Shown one piece after another: positions 43,714 through 52,870 of a stretch of 64,000 nucleotides of DNA; within the stretch, counting starts at the first letter, position 1, and the number at the start of each line of letters is the position of its first letter. The notes under the pieces were generated by a model. That model made no database searches and was not told the DNA's origin. It worked only from the letters and a program-made list of their open reading frames with translations. Origin of the DNA: Micromonospora sp. C28SCA-DRY-2 (GTDB taxonomy: Bacteria > Actinomycetota > Actinomycetes > Mycobacteriales > Micromonosporaceae); the NCBI RefSeq assembly GCF_030519475.1, contig NZ_JAUMKD010000002.1:491501-555500 (forward strand), written 5' to 3'. The position numbers were made by a program, and so were the translations under genes.

Positions 43714-44909
43714 TGACCGCTCTCGCCGACGGCCGGCACGTGGATGATCAGCGCGTCGCCCTGGCCACCGCCGCCGCAGAGGGCGGCCGCGCCGGTGCCG
43801 CCGCCCCGGCGCTTGAGCTCCAGCGCCAGGGTGAGCACCAGCCGGGCGCCGGACATGCCGATCGGGTGGCCCAGCGCGATCGCCCCGCCGTTGACGTTGA
43901 CCTTCTCCGGGCCCACCCCGAGGTCACGCATGGACTGGATGCCGACCTGGGCGAACGCCTCGTTGATCTCGATGAGGTCCAGGTCGTCGACGCTCAGCCC
44001 GCCCTTGCGCAGCGCGTGCTGGATGGCGTTGGACGGCTGCGAGTGCAGGGAGTTGTCCGGGCCGGCGACGTTGCCGTGCGCGCCGATCTCGGCCAGCCAG
44101 GTCAACCCCAGCTCCTTCGCCTTGGCCTTGCTCATCACGACCACCGCGGCGGCGCCGTCGGAGATCGGCGAGGAGCTGCCGGCGGTGATGGTGCCGTCCT
44201 TGGTGAACGCCGGGCGCAGCTTGGCCAGCGTCTCGGCGGTGGTGTCCGGCCGCACGCCCTCGTCCTCGCTGATCACCAGCGGGTCGCCCTTGCGCTGCGG
44301 GATGACCACCGGGGCGATCTCCTCGGCGAAGTGCCCGTTCTTCTGCGCGGCGGCGGCCCGCTGGTGGCTGGCCGCGGCGAACTCGTCCTGCTCGGCGCGG
44401 CTGATGCCGTGCTTGGCGCCGAGCCGCTCGGTCGACTCGCCCATCGAGCAGCAGTCCCAGGCGTCGGTGAGGCCGTCCAGCGCCATGTGGTCCTTGACCA
44501 CCACGTCGCCGTACTTGTAGCCGCCGCGCTGGCCGAGCAGCAGGTGCGGGGCGTTGGTCATCGACTCCATGCCGCCGGCCACCACGATGTCGAACTCGCC
44601 GGCCCGGATCAGCTGGTCGGCCAGGGCGATCGCGTCCAGGCCGGAGAGGCAGACCTTGTTGATGGTCAGGGCCGGTACGGACATCGGGATGCCCGCCTCG
44701 ACCGCCGCCTGCCGGGCCGGGATCTGCCCGGCGCCGGCCTGGAGCACCTGGCCCATGATCACGTACTGCACCTGGTCGGGGGCGACGCCGGCGCGCTCCA
44801 GCGCCGCCTTGATCGCCACGCCGCCGAGCTTGGTCGCCGGGAGGTCCTTGAGGTTGCCCAGCAGGCGCCCCATCGGGGTCCGCGCGCCGCTGACGATCAC
44901 CGAAGCCAT
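43710..44909 (-). CDS. atoB: Acetyl-CoA C-acetyltransferase (thiolase)
   Basis: A 399-residue thiolase. The nucleophilic cysteine is in [11 protein letters not shown], the histidine block in EINEAFAQ and [16 protein letters not shown], and the second catalytic cysteine in [13 protein letters not shown]. It condenses two acetyl-CoA to acetoacetyl-CoA, or the reverse, and so supplies the C4 entry of the ethylmalonyl-CoA or butyryl-CoA route. GGAGG precedes the ATG. It is divergent from the methylmalonyl-CoA epimerase, with a shared dyad in the 62-base gap, and coupled to meaB. Confidence 0.95.
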   Translation of the reverse strand: MASVIVSGARTPMGRLLGNLKDLPATKLGGVAIKAALERAGVAPDQVQYVIMGQVLQAGAGQIPARQAAVEAGIPMSVPALTINKVCLSGLDAIALADQLIRAGEFDIVVAGGMESMTNAPHLLLGQRGGYKYGDVVVKDHMALDGLTDAWDCCSMGESTERLGAKHGISRAEQDEFAAASHQRAAAAQKNGHFAEEIAPVVIPQRKGDPLVISEDEGVRPDTTAETLAKLRPAFTKDGTITAGSSSPISDGAAAVVVMSKAKAKELGLTWLAEIGAHGNVAGPDNSLHSQPSNAIQHALRKGGLSVDDLDLIEINEAFAQVGIQSMRDLGVGPEKVNVNGGAIALGHPIGMSGARLVLTLALELKRRGGGTGAAALCGGGGQGDALIIHVPAVGESGQ

Positions 44910-44941
44910 ACCTGCCTCCGAGGGGGGTGCCGACCTGTACG

Positions 44942-44958
44942 CCTTAACGATTGTTCGG
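44942..44958 (+). promoter_or_regulatory. Shared dyad motif, copy 2 (thiolase/epimerase gap)
   Basis: Plus strand CCTTAACGATTGTTCGG, matching copy 1 at 14 of 17 positions. A -10-like CAGACT (44960-44965) follows and would give a leaderless epimerase transcript. Confidence 0.5.
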
Positions 44959-44971
44959 CCAGACTAGCGCC

Positions 44972-45442
44972 ATGGCTGAGAACTCCCCCGTCGAGACCGC
45001 TGCCGACTATGTCACAGACATCGGGCTGCGGCGCATCGACCACGTCGGGATCGCCGTGGCCGACCTGGACGCCGCGATCGACTTCTACCAGCGGACGTTC
45101 GGGATGCGCTGCGTGCACACCGAGACCAACACCGAGCAGGGCGTCCGCGAGGCGATGCTGGCCGTCGGGCCGACCACCGAGGGCGGCTGCGTGCAACTGC
45201 TCGCGCCGCTGACGCCGGAGTCGACCATCGCCAAGTTCCTGGACCGCAACGGCCCCGGGGTGCAGCAGGTGGCGTACACCGTGACGGACATCGACGCGGC
45301 CTGCGCGGCGCTGCGCGAGCGCGGCGTACGGCTGCTCTACGAGACGCCGAAGCGCGGCACCGCCGACTCCCGGATCAACTTCGTGCACCCGAAGGACGCC
45401 GGGGGCGTGCTGGTCGAGCTGGTCGAGCCGGCCGCGCACTAG
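44972..45442 (+). CDS. mce: Methylmalonyl-CoA epimerase
   Basis: A 156-residue glyoxalase-fold epimerase that interconverts (2R)- and (2S)-methylmalonyl-CoA, and in the same pathway ethylmalonyl-CoA. Metal ligands are the His in RIDHVGIAVADLDAA, Gln in GCVQLLAPL, His in NFVHPKDAGGVLVELVE and the terminal Glu. ATG 44972 has no Shine-Dalgarno, and a -10-like CAGACT sits 7 bases upstream, so it is probably leaderless. Divergent from thiolase and next to the ccrA gene, a usual C4/C5 acyl-CoA cluster. Confidence 0.95.
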   Translation: MAENSPVETAADYVTDIGLRRIDHVGIAVADLDAAIDFYQRTFGMRCVHTETNTEQGVREAMLAVGPTTEGGCVQLLAPLTPESTIAKFLDRNGPGVQQVAYTVTDIDAACAALRERGVRLLYETPKRGTADSRINFVHPKDAGGVLVELVEPAAH

Positions 45443-45450
45443 CCCACGGG

Positions 45451-45482
45451 CCGCCCCGCCGCGCGCCCCGGCGGCGGGGCGG
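45451..45482 (+). terminator. Epimerase terminator
   Basis: CCGCCCCGCCG pairs with CGGCGGGGCGG over a 10-base loop, 9 bases past the mce stop. It is followed by further GGCGGGGC repeats. Confidence 0.5.
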
Positions 45483-45687
45483 CGGGGCGGCGGGGCGGCA
45501 CAGCCTCGCCCGGCACCCCCGAGGCGCGCCGCGCGGACCCACCCGGCGCCGCCGGCGGGACGCGCGCGCACCGCCGCCCGAGGCCCCGCGCACCGCCGCG
45601 GAGCACGGCACTGCGCGGTTCAACGTTCACCCGGGCACCTTCACGCATCGGTCGATGCGGTTTTTCACACAGGACTTCCGGCCCTAG

Positions 45688-45701
45688 CTACCGTTCAGTA
45701 A
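45688..45701. promoter_or_regulatory. TetR-type operator candidate before ccrA
   Basis: CTACCGTTCAGTAA is a 14-base dyad of the TTAC-CG-NN-CG-GTAA type bound by many TetR regulators of acyl-CoA genes. Assigned by pattern only. Confidence 0.4.
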
Positions 45702-45830
45702 CGTCCGCCCCATCGGAACGCGGTCGGTCCCGGATGTGTCGGACGTCGACATGGTGGACGGCCCGCACCGGCGCCGACGATGGCAGCACCCAGGCCCGTG
45801 CGCGCGGGTGCGGACGAACCGGAGGTCACC

Positions 45831-47186
45831 GTGCAGGACATCCTCGAAGCGATCATGTCGGCGGAAGGCTCCGCGCAACCGGAGCGGGAACTCGCCGGTC
45901 TCGCCGGGCTGCCCGTACCCGAGTCCTACCGCGGCGTGGTGGTGCGCGCGGACGAGACCCGGATGTTCGACGGCATGGCCACCCGGGACAAGGACCCGCG
46001 CAAGGCGCTGCACGTGCAGGAGGTGCCGACGCCGGAGCTCGGCCCGGGTGAGGCGCTGATCGCGGTGATGGCCAGCGCGATCAACTACAACACCGTCTGG
46101 ACCAGCATCTTCGAGCCGCTGTCCACCTTCAAGTTCCTCCAGCGCTACGGCCGGCTCTCCGAGCTGACCCGGCGGCACGACCTGCCGTACCACGTGGTCG
46201 GGTCGGACGCCGCCGGCGTGGTGCTGCGGACCGGGCCGGGGGTGACCCGGTGGTCCGCCGGCGACGAGGTGGTCGCGCACTGCCTCTCGGTGGAGCTGGA
46301 GGACGCGGCCGGGCACGACGACACCATGCTCGACCCGCAGCAGCGGATCTGGGGCTTCGAGACCAACTTCGGCGGCCTCGCCGAGCTGGCGGTGGTGAAG
46401 GCCAACCAGCTGATGCCCAAGCCGCGGCACCTGAGCTGGGAGGAGGCGGCCAGCCCCGGGCTGGTGAACTCCACCGCGTACCGGCAGCTGGTCTCGCACC
46501 ACGGGGCGAACATGAAGCAGGGCGACGTGGTGCTGATCTGGGGCGCCTCCGGCGGGCTGGGCAGCTACGCCACCCAGATGGCGCTCAACGGCGGCGCCAT
46601 CCCGGTCTGCGTGGTGTCCAGTCCGGACAAGGCCGAGCTGTGCCGCAGGATGGGCGCCGAGCTGGTCATCGACCGGGCCGCCGAGGGCTTTCGGTTCTGG
46701 AAGGACGAGCAGACCCAGGACCAGGACGAGTGGCGGCGCTTCGGCGAGCGGATCCGGGAACTGACCGGCGGGGAGGACCCGGACATCGTCTTCGAGCACC
46801 CGGGCCGGGAGACCTTCGGCGCGAGCGTCTACGTGACCAAGCGCGGCGGCACCATCGTCACCTGCGCCTCCACCAGCGGCTTCCAGCACCAGTACGACAA
46901 CCGCTACCTCTGGATGCACCTCAAGCGGATCGTCGGCAGCCACTTCGCCAACTACCGCGAGGCGTGGGAGGCCAACCGGCTGGTGGCGCTCGGGAAGATC
47001 CACCCGACGGTGTCGAGGACCTACCCGCTGGAGCAGACCGGCCAGGCCGCGTACGAGGTGCACCGCAACGCGCACCAGGGCAAGGTCGGCGTCCGCTGCC
47101 TCGCCCCGACCGACGGGCTCGGCGTCCGCGACCCGGAGCTGCGGTCCCGGCACGAGGACGCGATCAACCGGTTCCGCGGCCACTGA
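45831..47186 (+). CDS. ccrA: Crotonyl-CoA carboxylase/reductase
   Basis: A 451-residue medium-chain dehydrogenase that reductively carboxylates crotonyl-CoA to ethylmalonyl-CoA with NADPH and CO2. The four CO2-pocket residues described for the family are present: Asn85 (AINYNTVW), Phe176 and Glu177 (GFETNFGG) and His363 (LWMHLKR). The NADPH motif is IWGASGGLGSYATQMAL. GGAGG five bases before the GTG at 45831 decides the start, although an ATG at 45780 is in frame. With thiolase, epimerase and mutase genes nearby it supports an ethylmalonyl-CoA or butyryl-CoA supply route. Confidence 0.96.
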   Translation: MQDILEAIMSAEGSAQPERELAGLAGLPVPESYRGVVVRADETRMFDGMATRDKDPRKALHVQEVPTPELGPGEALIAVMASAINYNTVWTSIFEPLSTFKFLQRYGRLSELTRRHDLPYHVVGSDAAGVVLRTGPGVTRWSAGDEVVAHCLSVELEDAAGHDDTMLDPQQRIWGFETNFGGLAELAVVKANQLMPKPRHLSWEEAASPGLVNSTAYRQLVSHHGANMKQGDVVLIWGASGGLGSYATQMALNGGAIPVCVVSSPDKAELCRRMGAELVIDRAAEGFRFWKDEQTQDQDEWRRFGERIRELTGGEDPDIVFEHPGRETFGASVYVTKRGGTIVTCASTSGFQHQYDNRYLWMHLKRIVGSHFANYREAWEANRLVALGKIHPTVSRTYPLEQTGQAAYEVHRNAHQGKVGVRCLAPTDGLGVRDPELRSRHEDAINRFRGH

Positions 47187-47240
47187 CCCGACAGCGGCCG
47201 CCGGCGACGATTGCCGCAACGGTCGATCGCCATTCCGCAC

Positions 47241-47274
47241 CGCTCGCGGGCACCCATTCGAGTGCCCGCGAGCG
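47241..47274 (+). terminator. First hairpin after ccrA
   Basis: Perfect 13-bp stem CGCTCGCGGGCAC with an 8-base loop, 54 bases past the stop. Confidence 0.5.
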
Positions 47275-47283
47275 GGCGGCGAC

Positions 47284-47316
47284 AAAGGGCCGCGGGCGCT
47301 CGCCCCGCGGCCCTTT
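47284..47316 (+). terminator. Second hairpin after ccrA, with T-tail
   Basis: AAAGGGCCGCGGG pairs with CCCGCGGCCCTTT over a 7-base loop and ends in TTTT, a classical intrinsic terminator. Confidence 0.85.
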
Positions 47317-47474
47317 TCCGCGTTCCGGCCCGGGCCGTCCGACCCGCCCGGGAGCTGCCAAGATCGCCGATTGGTCCGGTGTCCGGCGACCGCCGAAGTT
47401 GACCATGTAAACAGGACACCAAAGCTCGGCACCGCTCTTGCGAAGGACCCTGGGGCGTCTGCGAGTATGTCCCA

Positions 47475-48737
47475 ATGCCCCAGCAGCAGTCCTCCCCTCT
47501 CGCGTTCTTCGATAACGCGAACTCGCAGCCAGATTTCACCGTTGGCCTGCGCGGATACAACACTCACCAGGTCGATGACTTCATCGGCCGGATGACCGCC
47601 GCGCTGACCCAGTCCGAGCAGGCCCGCGCCGAGGCCGAGCAGCGGATGAACGACGCGCAGCGTCGGCTCCGCCAGGCCGAGCAGCGCATGGCCGCGCTGG
47701 AGCAGAAGCTCGCGGACACCAACAAGCAGCTCGAGGAGAACAGCCGGCCGACCCTCTCCGGCCTCGGCACCCGCGTCGAGCAGATCCTCCGCCTCGCCGA
47801 GGAGCAGGCCAACGACCACCGCAACGAGGCCAAGCGCGAGTCGGAGGGCATCCTCTCCGCCGCCCGCCTCGAAGCGCGGGAGATCACCGACAAGGCCCGC
47901 GCCGAGGCGGCCGCGATGAAGGCCACCGCGGAGCGGGAGGCGGGCAACGTCCGTACCGCCGCCGAGCGGGAGGCCGCCGAGGTCCGGGTGCAGGCCCGCC
48001 GCGAGGCCGACACCCTGCGCGCCGACGCCGACCGCGAGACCAAGCAGCTGCGCACGGTCACCGCGCACGAGGTGGCCGAGCTGAAGTCCACCGTCGAGCG
48101 GGAGGTCGCCACGCTGCGCGCCACCGCCGAGCGGGAGATCACCCAGCAGCGGGCCAAGGCCGCCCGCGAGGCCGAGGAGAAGCGCGCCGAGGCGACCAAG
48201 CTGCTCACCGACGCCCGCGACAAGCGCGACAAGGACCTCCAGGCCCTGGAGCTGCAGCTCGCCGAGCGCCGGGAGAAGGCCGAGCGCGAGGAGTCCGAGC
48301 GGCACGCCGCCCAGGTGGCGCAGACCCAGAAGCTGGTCAGCGAGGCCGAGCAGCGCGCCCGGGCGGCCCAGGAGCGGGCCAAGGAGATCGAGCAGCGCGC
48401 CGAGGCCCGCCGGGTCGAGTCCGAGCGCACCGCGAACGAGACGGTGGAGAAGGCCAAGGCGCTGGCCGAGAAGACGCTCAACGAGGCGCGGGCCGAGTCG
48501 CAGCGACTGCTCAGCGAGGCGCGCACCGAGGCCGAGCTGACCACCCAGGCCGCCCGCCGCGAGGTGGAGGACCTCACCCGCCAGAAGGACGCGGTCACCG
48601 CGCAGCTGGGCCAGATGCTCTCCGGCCTCGCCGGCATCGTGCCGGGCGTGCCCGGGGCGGCCGCGCCCGCGCAGACCGACGCGAAGAAGGCCGCCGACGG
48701 CAGCGGTGACAAGGTGGCCGCGGAGGCCGCCAGCTGA
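47475..48737 (+). CDS. DivIVA-domain coiled-coil protein (FilP-like cytoskeletal)
   Basis: A 420-residue protein. A DivIVA-like N-terminal motif (FTVGLRGYNTHQVDDFIGRM, residues 21-40) is followed by an almost continuous coiled coil to about residue 390, rich in Ala, Glu, Arg and Lys, and a short Gly/Pro/Ala tail. Such proteins polymerise and act in polar growth. Position next to a second, larger coiled-coil protein and near the epimerase and thiolase genes recalls the filP-scy region of Streptomyces (from memory). No Shine-Dalgarno; TTGCGA and GAGTAT upstream could drive a leaderless or nearly leaderless transcript. Confidence 0.85.
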   Translation: MPQQQSSPLAFFDNANSQPDFTVGLRGYNTHQVDDFIGRMTAALTQSEQARAEAEQRMNDAQRRLRQAEQRMAALEQKLADTNKQLEENSRPTLSGLGTRVEQILRLAEEQANDHRNEAKRESEGILSAARLEAREITDKARAEAAAMKATAEREAGNVRTAAEREAAEVRVQARREADTLRADADRETKQLRTVTAHEVAELKSTVEREVATLRATAEREITQQRAKAAREAEEKRAEATKLLTDARDKRDKDLQALELQLAERREKAEREESERHAAQVAQTQKLVSEAEQRARAAQERAKEIEQRAEARRVESERTANETVEKAKALAEKTLNEARAESQRLLSEARTEAELTTQAARREVEDLTRQKDAVTAQLGQMLSGLAGIVPGVPGAAAPAQTDAKKAADGSGDKVAAEAAS

Positions 48738-48910
48738 CCCGCCCGGCCGGGGCATGAGACGGCGCGGGGTGACACCGGGTGACCGGTGCCTCCCCGCGCC
48801 GTGTGCGTTTCCCGGCCAGTGGGAGCCGAGCGCCGCAACGCGGTGAAACAGGTCCCAACAGGGGCGTCCGTATCGCCCCAGGAGGGCCCGATGCGTGTGA
48901 GGATGGGGGC

Positions 48911-51187
48911 ATGTCGCACGGCGAGGAACTGTTCGCTCTCGGCGGGGACGTGACCACGGAGCCCAGCTTCGAGTCCGCTCTGCGGGGGTACGAGAAACGA
49001 CAGGTCGACCGGTACGTCGCGCGTGCGGAGCACGAGATCGCGACCCTCGCGGCTGAGCGGGAGCAGGCCTACACACAGATCCACAAGCTGGCCGGCCAGG
49101 TCGAGGTGCTCCAGCGGGATCTCGCCCAGGTGCGCAAGCAGGTCGGGGTGGTCGACCGCGCCTCGTTCCGGCACCTCGGCCCCCGGGTCGAACAGATCCT
49201 CACCCTCGCCGAGGAGCAGGCCGAGGCGATCCTGCGGGAGGCCAACGAGGAGATCGAGGCCCGCCGCGCCGCCGCCGAGCACATCATCGAGGAGGCCCGC
49301 GCCGAGGCCGCCAAGGCGCTCAAGGACTTCGAGATCGCGCTGGCCGCGCGCCGGGCCGAGGAGGAGCGGCACACCGCCGCCCGCAAGGCCGAGGCGGACG
49401 CCGCCGTCAAGGCCGCCAAGGCGGAGGCCGAGCGGCTCCGCAAGGCCGCCCAGGAGGCGCTGAACAAGGCCCAGCAGGAGGCCACCCAGCTGCGCGACGC
49501 GGCGAAGGAGATCCACACCCGGGCCCAGCAGGAGGCGACCAAGCTGCGCGAGGCCGCCAAGGAGGCGCACGCCAAGGCCCAGCAGGAGGCGACCGAGCTG
49601 CGCGAGGCCGCCAAGGAGGTGCACGCCAAGGCCCAGCAGGAGGCCCGCCGCCTGGTCGAGCAGGCCACCGAGGCCGGCCGGGCCACCCACGCCAAGGCCC
49701 AGCGCGAGGCCAAGCAGATCATCGACGACGCCAGCACCGCCGGCCGGGCCACCCGGGAGAAGGCCCGCCAGGAGGCGGAGCGGCTGACCACGCAGGCGGC
49801 CGAGTCCGCCCGGCGCAGCCGGGCCGAGACCGAGGCGTACGTGCAGCGGATGCGCAGCGAGACCGAGGCGTACGTGCAGCACGCCCGGGCGCAGACGCAG
49901 CAGGAGCTGGGCGCCTGGCGGGCCGGTGTGGAGAAGGAGGTGAACGGCCGGCGCGAGGCGGCCGACCGGGAGCTGGCCCAGCGGCGGGCCGCCGCCGAGC
50001 AGGAGTTCACCAGCCGCCGCACCGAGCTGGAGAAGCAGTACAAGACCCGCAACGCCGAGCTGGAGAAGCAGCACAAGACGCGGCAGGACGAGCTGGAGTC
50101 GACGTACACCAAGCGACGCACCCAGCTGGAGACCGAGTACCGCACCCGGAAGAACGAGATCGAGCAGGGCGCCGCCGCGATCCGCGAGGCCGCCGAGCGG
50201 GACGCGCTCACCATGCGCCAGCAGGCCGAGGAGGAGGCCGCGACGCTGCTCAGCCGGGCCGAGTCGGAGGCGGCCGAGAAGCGGCGCACGGCCGACGAGT
50301 ACGTGGCGACCTCCCGCCGGCAGTTCGAGGAGTACGCCGCCACCACCCAGCAGCACCTGGCCACCACCCAGCAGCACCTCGCCGCCACCCAGCAGGAGGC
50401 GGCCGCCAGCCGGCAGCAGCTCGCCCAGGTGATGCTGGAGATCGCCCAGGCCCAGCAGCAGCTCGCCGACCTGCGCCAGGAGACCTGGCAGTCCCGGCAG
50501 GAGTCCGACGAGCTCCAGCGGCAGGTGGCCGAGCTGCGGCTGCAACTGGCCACGTCCGGTGGCCGCCCGACGGGCACCGACGGCGCCACCGTGGCCGCGC
50601 CGGCGACCGGCCCGAAGGCCGGGACGGCGAAGCGGGCCGACGCCCCGGCGAAGCCGGCCGGCGCCGGTGGGAAGCCGGGGGCCGACGCCAAGCCGGCGTC
50701 CGGGATCCCGGCGGGCGCCGCGGCGCGACCGGCCACCGCGGCCGAGGCGAGCGCGAAGCCGACCAGCGCGCCGAACCCCAACCAGAAGCAGACAGTGGAC
50801 GCCGGCGGCCCGAAGCAGACGGTGGACGCGGGTCGGAAGCAGACGGTGGACACCGGCGGCGCGAAGCCGACCGGCGCCGCCGCGGCGGCCGTCTCCGGGG
50901 CGAAGCCGGAGGGTAAGCCGGCCGGCGCCGCGCCGGGCGGCAAGCCGGCCGAGGCGGGCCAGGCCGAGGCGCGCCCGGTCGCCGAGCCGGTGACCACGGC
51001 GGACGGCAGCGCCGCCGCGGCCGGTGTGGACGGCGAACCGACGGTGGCCGCGGTGCCCGGTGCCGGCGGTCGGGGGGCCACCCCGACGAAGATCACCAGC
51101 ACCGGCGAGAACGGCAAGCGGCCCACCAAGCCGACCACCGACGAGCGCAGCGCCAAGCCCAGCACGGTCAGCGCCGAGAAGGACTGA
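48911..51187 (+). CDS. Large DivIVA-type coiled-coil protein (Scy-like)
   Basis: A 758-residue protein. The DivIVA-like start is SFESALRGYEKRQVDRYVARA (about residues 20-40). It is followed by a coiled coil to about 545 that contains tandem 18-residue repeats (AQQEATxLREAAKExHAK, about residues 190-250) instead of plain heptads. The last 210 residues are Ala/Pro/Gly/Lys-rich and carry three KQTVDxG repeats. It probably organises polar growth together with the shorter coiled-coil protein upstream. ATG 48911 is preceded by GAGG at 8-9 bases. Separate promoter likely, as a 173-base gap separates the two genes. Confidence 0.85.
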   Translation: MSHGEELFALGGDVTTEPSFESALRGYEKRQVDRYVARAEHEIATLAAEREQAYTQIHKLAGQVEVLQRDLAQVRKQVGVVDRASFRHLGPRVEQILTLAEEQAEAILREANEEIEARRAAAEHIIEEARAEAAKALKDFEIALAARRAEEERHTAARKAEADAAVKAAKAEAERLRKAAQEALNKAQQEATQLRDAAKEIHTRAQQEATKLREAAKEAHAKAQQEATELREAAKEVHAKAQQEARRLVEQATEAGRATHAKAQREAKQIIDDASTAGRATREKARQEAERLTTQAAESARRSRAETEAYVQRMRSETEAYVQHARAQTQQELGAWRAGVEKEVNGRREAADRELAQRRAAAEQEFTSRRTELEKQYKTRNAELEKQHKTRQDELESTYTKRRTQLETEYRTRKNEIEQGAAAIREAAERDALTMRQQAEEEAATLLSRAESEAAEKRRTADEYVATSRRQFEEYAATTQQHLATTQQHLAATQQEAAASRQQLAQVMLEIAQAQQQLADLRQETWQSRQESDELQRQVAELRLQLATSGGRPTGTDGATVAAPATGPKAGTAKRADAPAKPAGAGGKPGADAKPASGIPAGAAARPATAAEASAKPTSAPNPNQKQTVDAGGPKQTVDAGRKQTVDTGGAKPTGAAAAAVSGAKPEGKPAGAAPGGKPAEAGQAEARPVAEPVTTADGSAAAAGVDGEPTVAAVPGAGGRGATPTKITSTGENGKRPTKPTTDERSAKPSTVSAEKD

Positions 51188-51570
51188 CCCGGCCGCCCCG
51201 CCCACCCGGCCACCGGGAGCCCCGCGGCCAGTCAGTGGCGGCCGCGCCGGCGGGGAGAGCCCGCGGACGGCGCTCTCCCCGCCGCGGCGACCGTCCACGC
51301 GCACCCGGGCCGCCCGGAACTCCGCGCCACCTGCGGGCGACCCCGCCGATGGCGTGCCCCCGGTGAGCACCTGGGCCCGTGCGTCCACGCCCGTCGGCCG
51401 GCCCGGCACGCCCGCCGGTCGGCGCGCGGCGTGGCTCGCCGGCGCAGCCCGAGCACCCGCCGGGTCGCCGTACCGTCCGCTGCGCCCGCTACGCTCCTGG
51501 CGGGAACCCGCTCGCGCGGGTCGGCAGCGGTGTCCGGCGGATCCGCCGGAGGTGACCGGAGGAGGTCCTG
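51188..51570. other. 383-base intergenic region
   Basis: Holds the terminator at 51248-51284 and an otherwise featureless GC-rich stretch up to the AI-2E transporter start. Frames here lack ribosome binding sites and family features. Confidence 0.6.
51248..51284 (+). terminator. Terminator of the large coiled-coil gene
   Basis: CGGCGGGGAGAGC pairs perfectly with GCTCTCCCCGCCG over an 11-base loop, 60 bases after the stop. Confidence 0.6.
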
Positions 51571-52833
51571 GTGGCGCAGGGCGAGCCGACGACGCACGGA
51601 CCGGACCCGGAGCGGCCGGACGCGCCCCGCCCCGGCGAGGAACCGGACCGGCCTCCGGCGACGGCACCGGCCGGCGCGCCGGCACGGGGACCGGGCGGGC
51701 GGCCGGACGCGGCGGACGAGGACGGCCCGCCAGCCGGATCCGCCGACGCGCCCGACGACGACGATCCGCCGGTCTTCACCGTGTCCGGGCGGTTCGGCCG
51801 GCCGGGGCGGCCGCTGCGCCGCAACAGCTTCCTGGTCGGGTTCACCGGCGGGCTCGGCGTGCTGCTCGCGTACACCGTCTACCTGGGGCTGCGCAACGCG
51901 GCCGGGATCCTGGTCCTGGTGGTCATCGCGCTCTTCCTGGCGGTCGGCCTGAACCCGGCGGTGCTCCGGCTACGACGGTTCGGATTGCCCCGCGGCCTGG
52001 CCGTGGCGGTGGTCGCGCTGACCGTGCTACTGCTGCTCTGCGGCGGCGTGCTGGCGCTGGTGCCGCCGATCGTCACCCAGTCCGGCCAGTTCGTCGAGCA
52101 GCTGCCGAGCTACGTCGAGGCGCTGCGCCGCAACGAGGCCGTCAACGACCTGGTCGAGCGGTACGACCTGATGGAGCGGGTGCAGAGCGCGGCCAACGCG
52201 GAGACCGTGGGCCGGGCGCTCGGTGGCGTGCTCGGCGGCGCCCAGCTCATCTTCGGCACCATCTTCCGGGCCCTCACCGTGCTCGTGCTGACCATCTACT
52301 TCCTGGTCTACTTCGACAAGCTCCGGGCGCTCGGCTACGCGGTGGTGCCGGCCTCCCGGCGGGAGCGGGTGCGGCTGATCGGCGACGAGATCCTCACCAA
52401 GGTGGGCGCGTACATGGTCGGCGCGCTCACCATCGCGGTGCTGGCCGGGGTGAGCACCTTCGTCTTCGCGCTGATCGCCGGGCTGCCGTACCCGTTCGCC
52501 CTGGCCGTGGTGGTCGCGGTGGCCGACCTGATCCCGCAGATCGGCGCCACCCTCGGCGCGGTCATCGTGAGCCTGGTCGGCTTCGCCACCGACCTGCCGG
52601 TCGGCATCGCCTGCGTGGTGTTCTTCGTGATCTACCAGCAGGTGGAGAACTACCTCATCTACCCGAAGATCATGCGACGGTCGGTGGAGGTCAACGAGGT
52701 CGCCGCGCTGGTCGCCGCGCTGCTCGGGGTGGCGCTGATGGGCGTGGTGGGCGCGCTGCTGGCCATCCCGCTGGTCGCGGCGGTCCAGCTGATCCTGCGC
52801 GAGGTGGTGCTCCCCCGGCAGGAGTCCCGCTGA
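51571..52833 (+). CDS. AI-2E family transporter
   Basis: A 420-residue membrane protein. A Pro/Asp-rich cytoplasmic N-terminus (1-75) precedes about eight helices typical of the AI-2E (PerM/TqsA) family. Characteristic parts are LVVIALFLAVGLNPAVLRLRR, IYFLVYFDKLRALGYAVVP and the C-terminal block EVNEVAALVAALLGVALMGVVGALLAIPL. Members export autoinducer-2 or act in sodium/proton antiport; which applies here is unknown. GTG 51571 follows GGAGGAGGT. Convergent with an alpha/beta hydrolase gene. Confidence 0.9.
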   Translation: MAQGEPTTHGPDPERPDAPRPGEEPDRPPATAPAGAPARGPGGRPDAADEDGPPAGSADAPDDDDPPVFTVSGRFGRPGRPLRRNSFLVGFTGGLGVLLAYTVYLGLRNAAGILVLVVIALFLAVGLNPAVLRLRRFGLPRGLAVAVVALTVLLLLCGGVLALVPPIVTQSGQFVEQLPSYVEALRRNEAVNDLVERYDLMERVQSAANAETVGRALGGVLGGAQLIFGTIFRALTVLVLTIYFLVYFDKLRALGYAVVPASRRERVRLIGDEILTKVGAYMVGALTIAVLAGVSTFVFALIAGLPYPFALAVVVAVADLIPQIGATLGAVIVSLVGFATDLPVGIACVVFFVIYQQVENYLIYPKIMRRSVEVNEVAALVAALLGVALMGVVGALLAIPLVAAVQLILREVVLPRQESR

Positions 52834-52870
52834 CCCGCCCGGCCTGCCCCGGCCCGACCGGCCGGCCCGC

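Larger units (their letters stand above)
45443..45830. other. 388-base intergenic region before ccrA
   Basis: Contains a GC-rich hairpin with extra CGGGG repeats (45451-45510), a small GCATCG-GT-CGATGC dyad (45645-45658) and a TetR-like operator (45688-45701). No gene is supported. Confidence 0.6.

Noticed and set aside
47564-51685. 1373-codon minus-strand frame over both coiled-coil genes
   Set aside because: It reads as Leu/Gly/Arg/Val repeats, the usual shadow of Ala/Glu-rich coiled coils in high-GC DNA.
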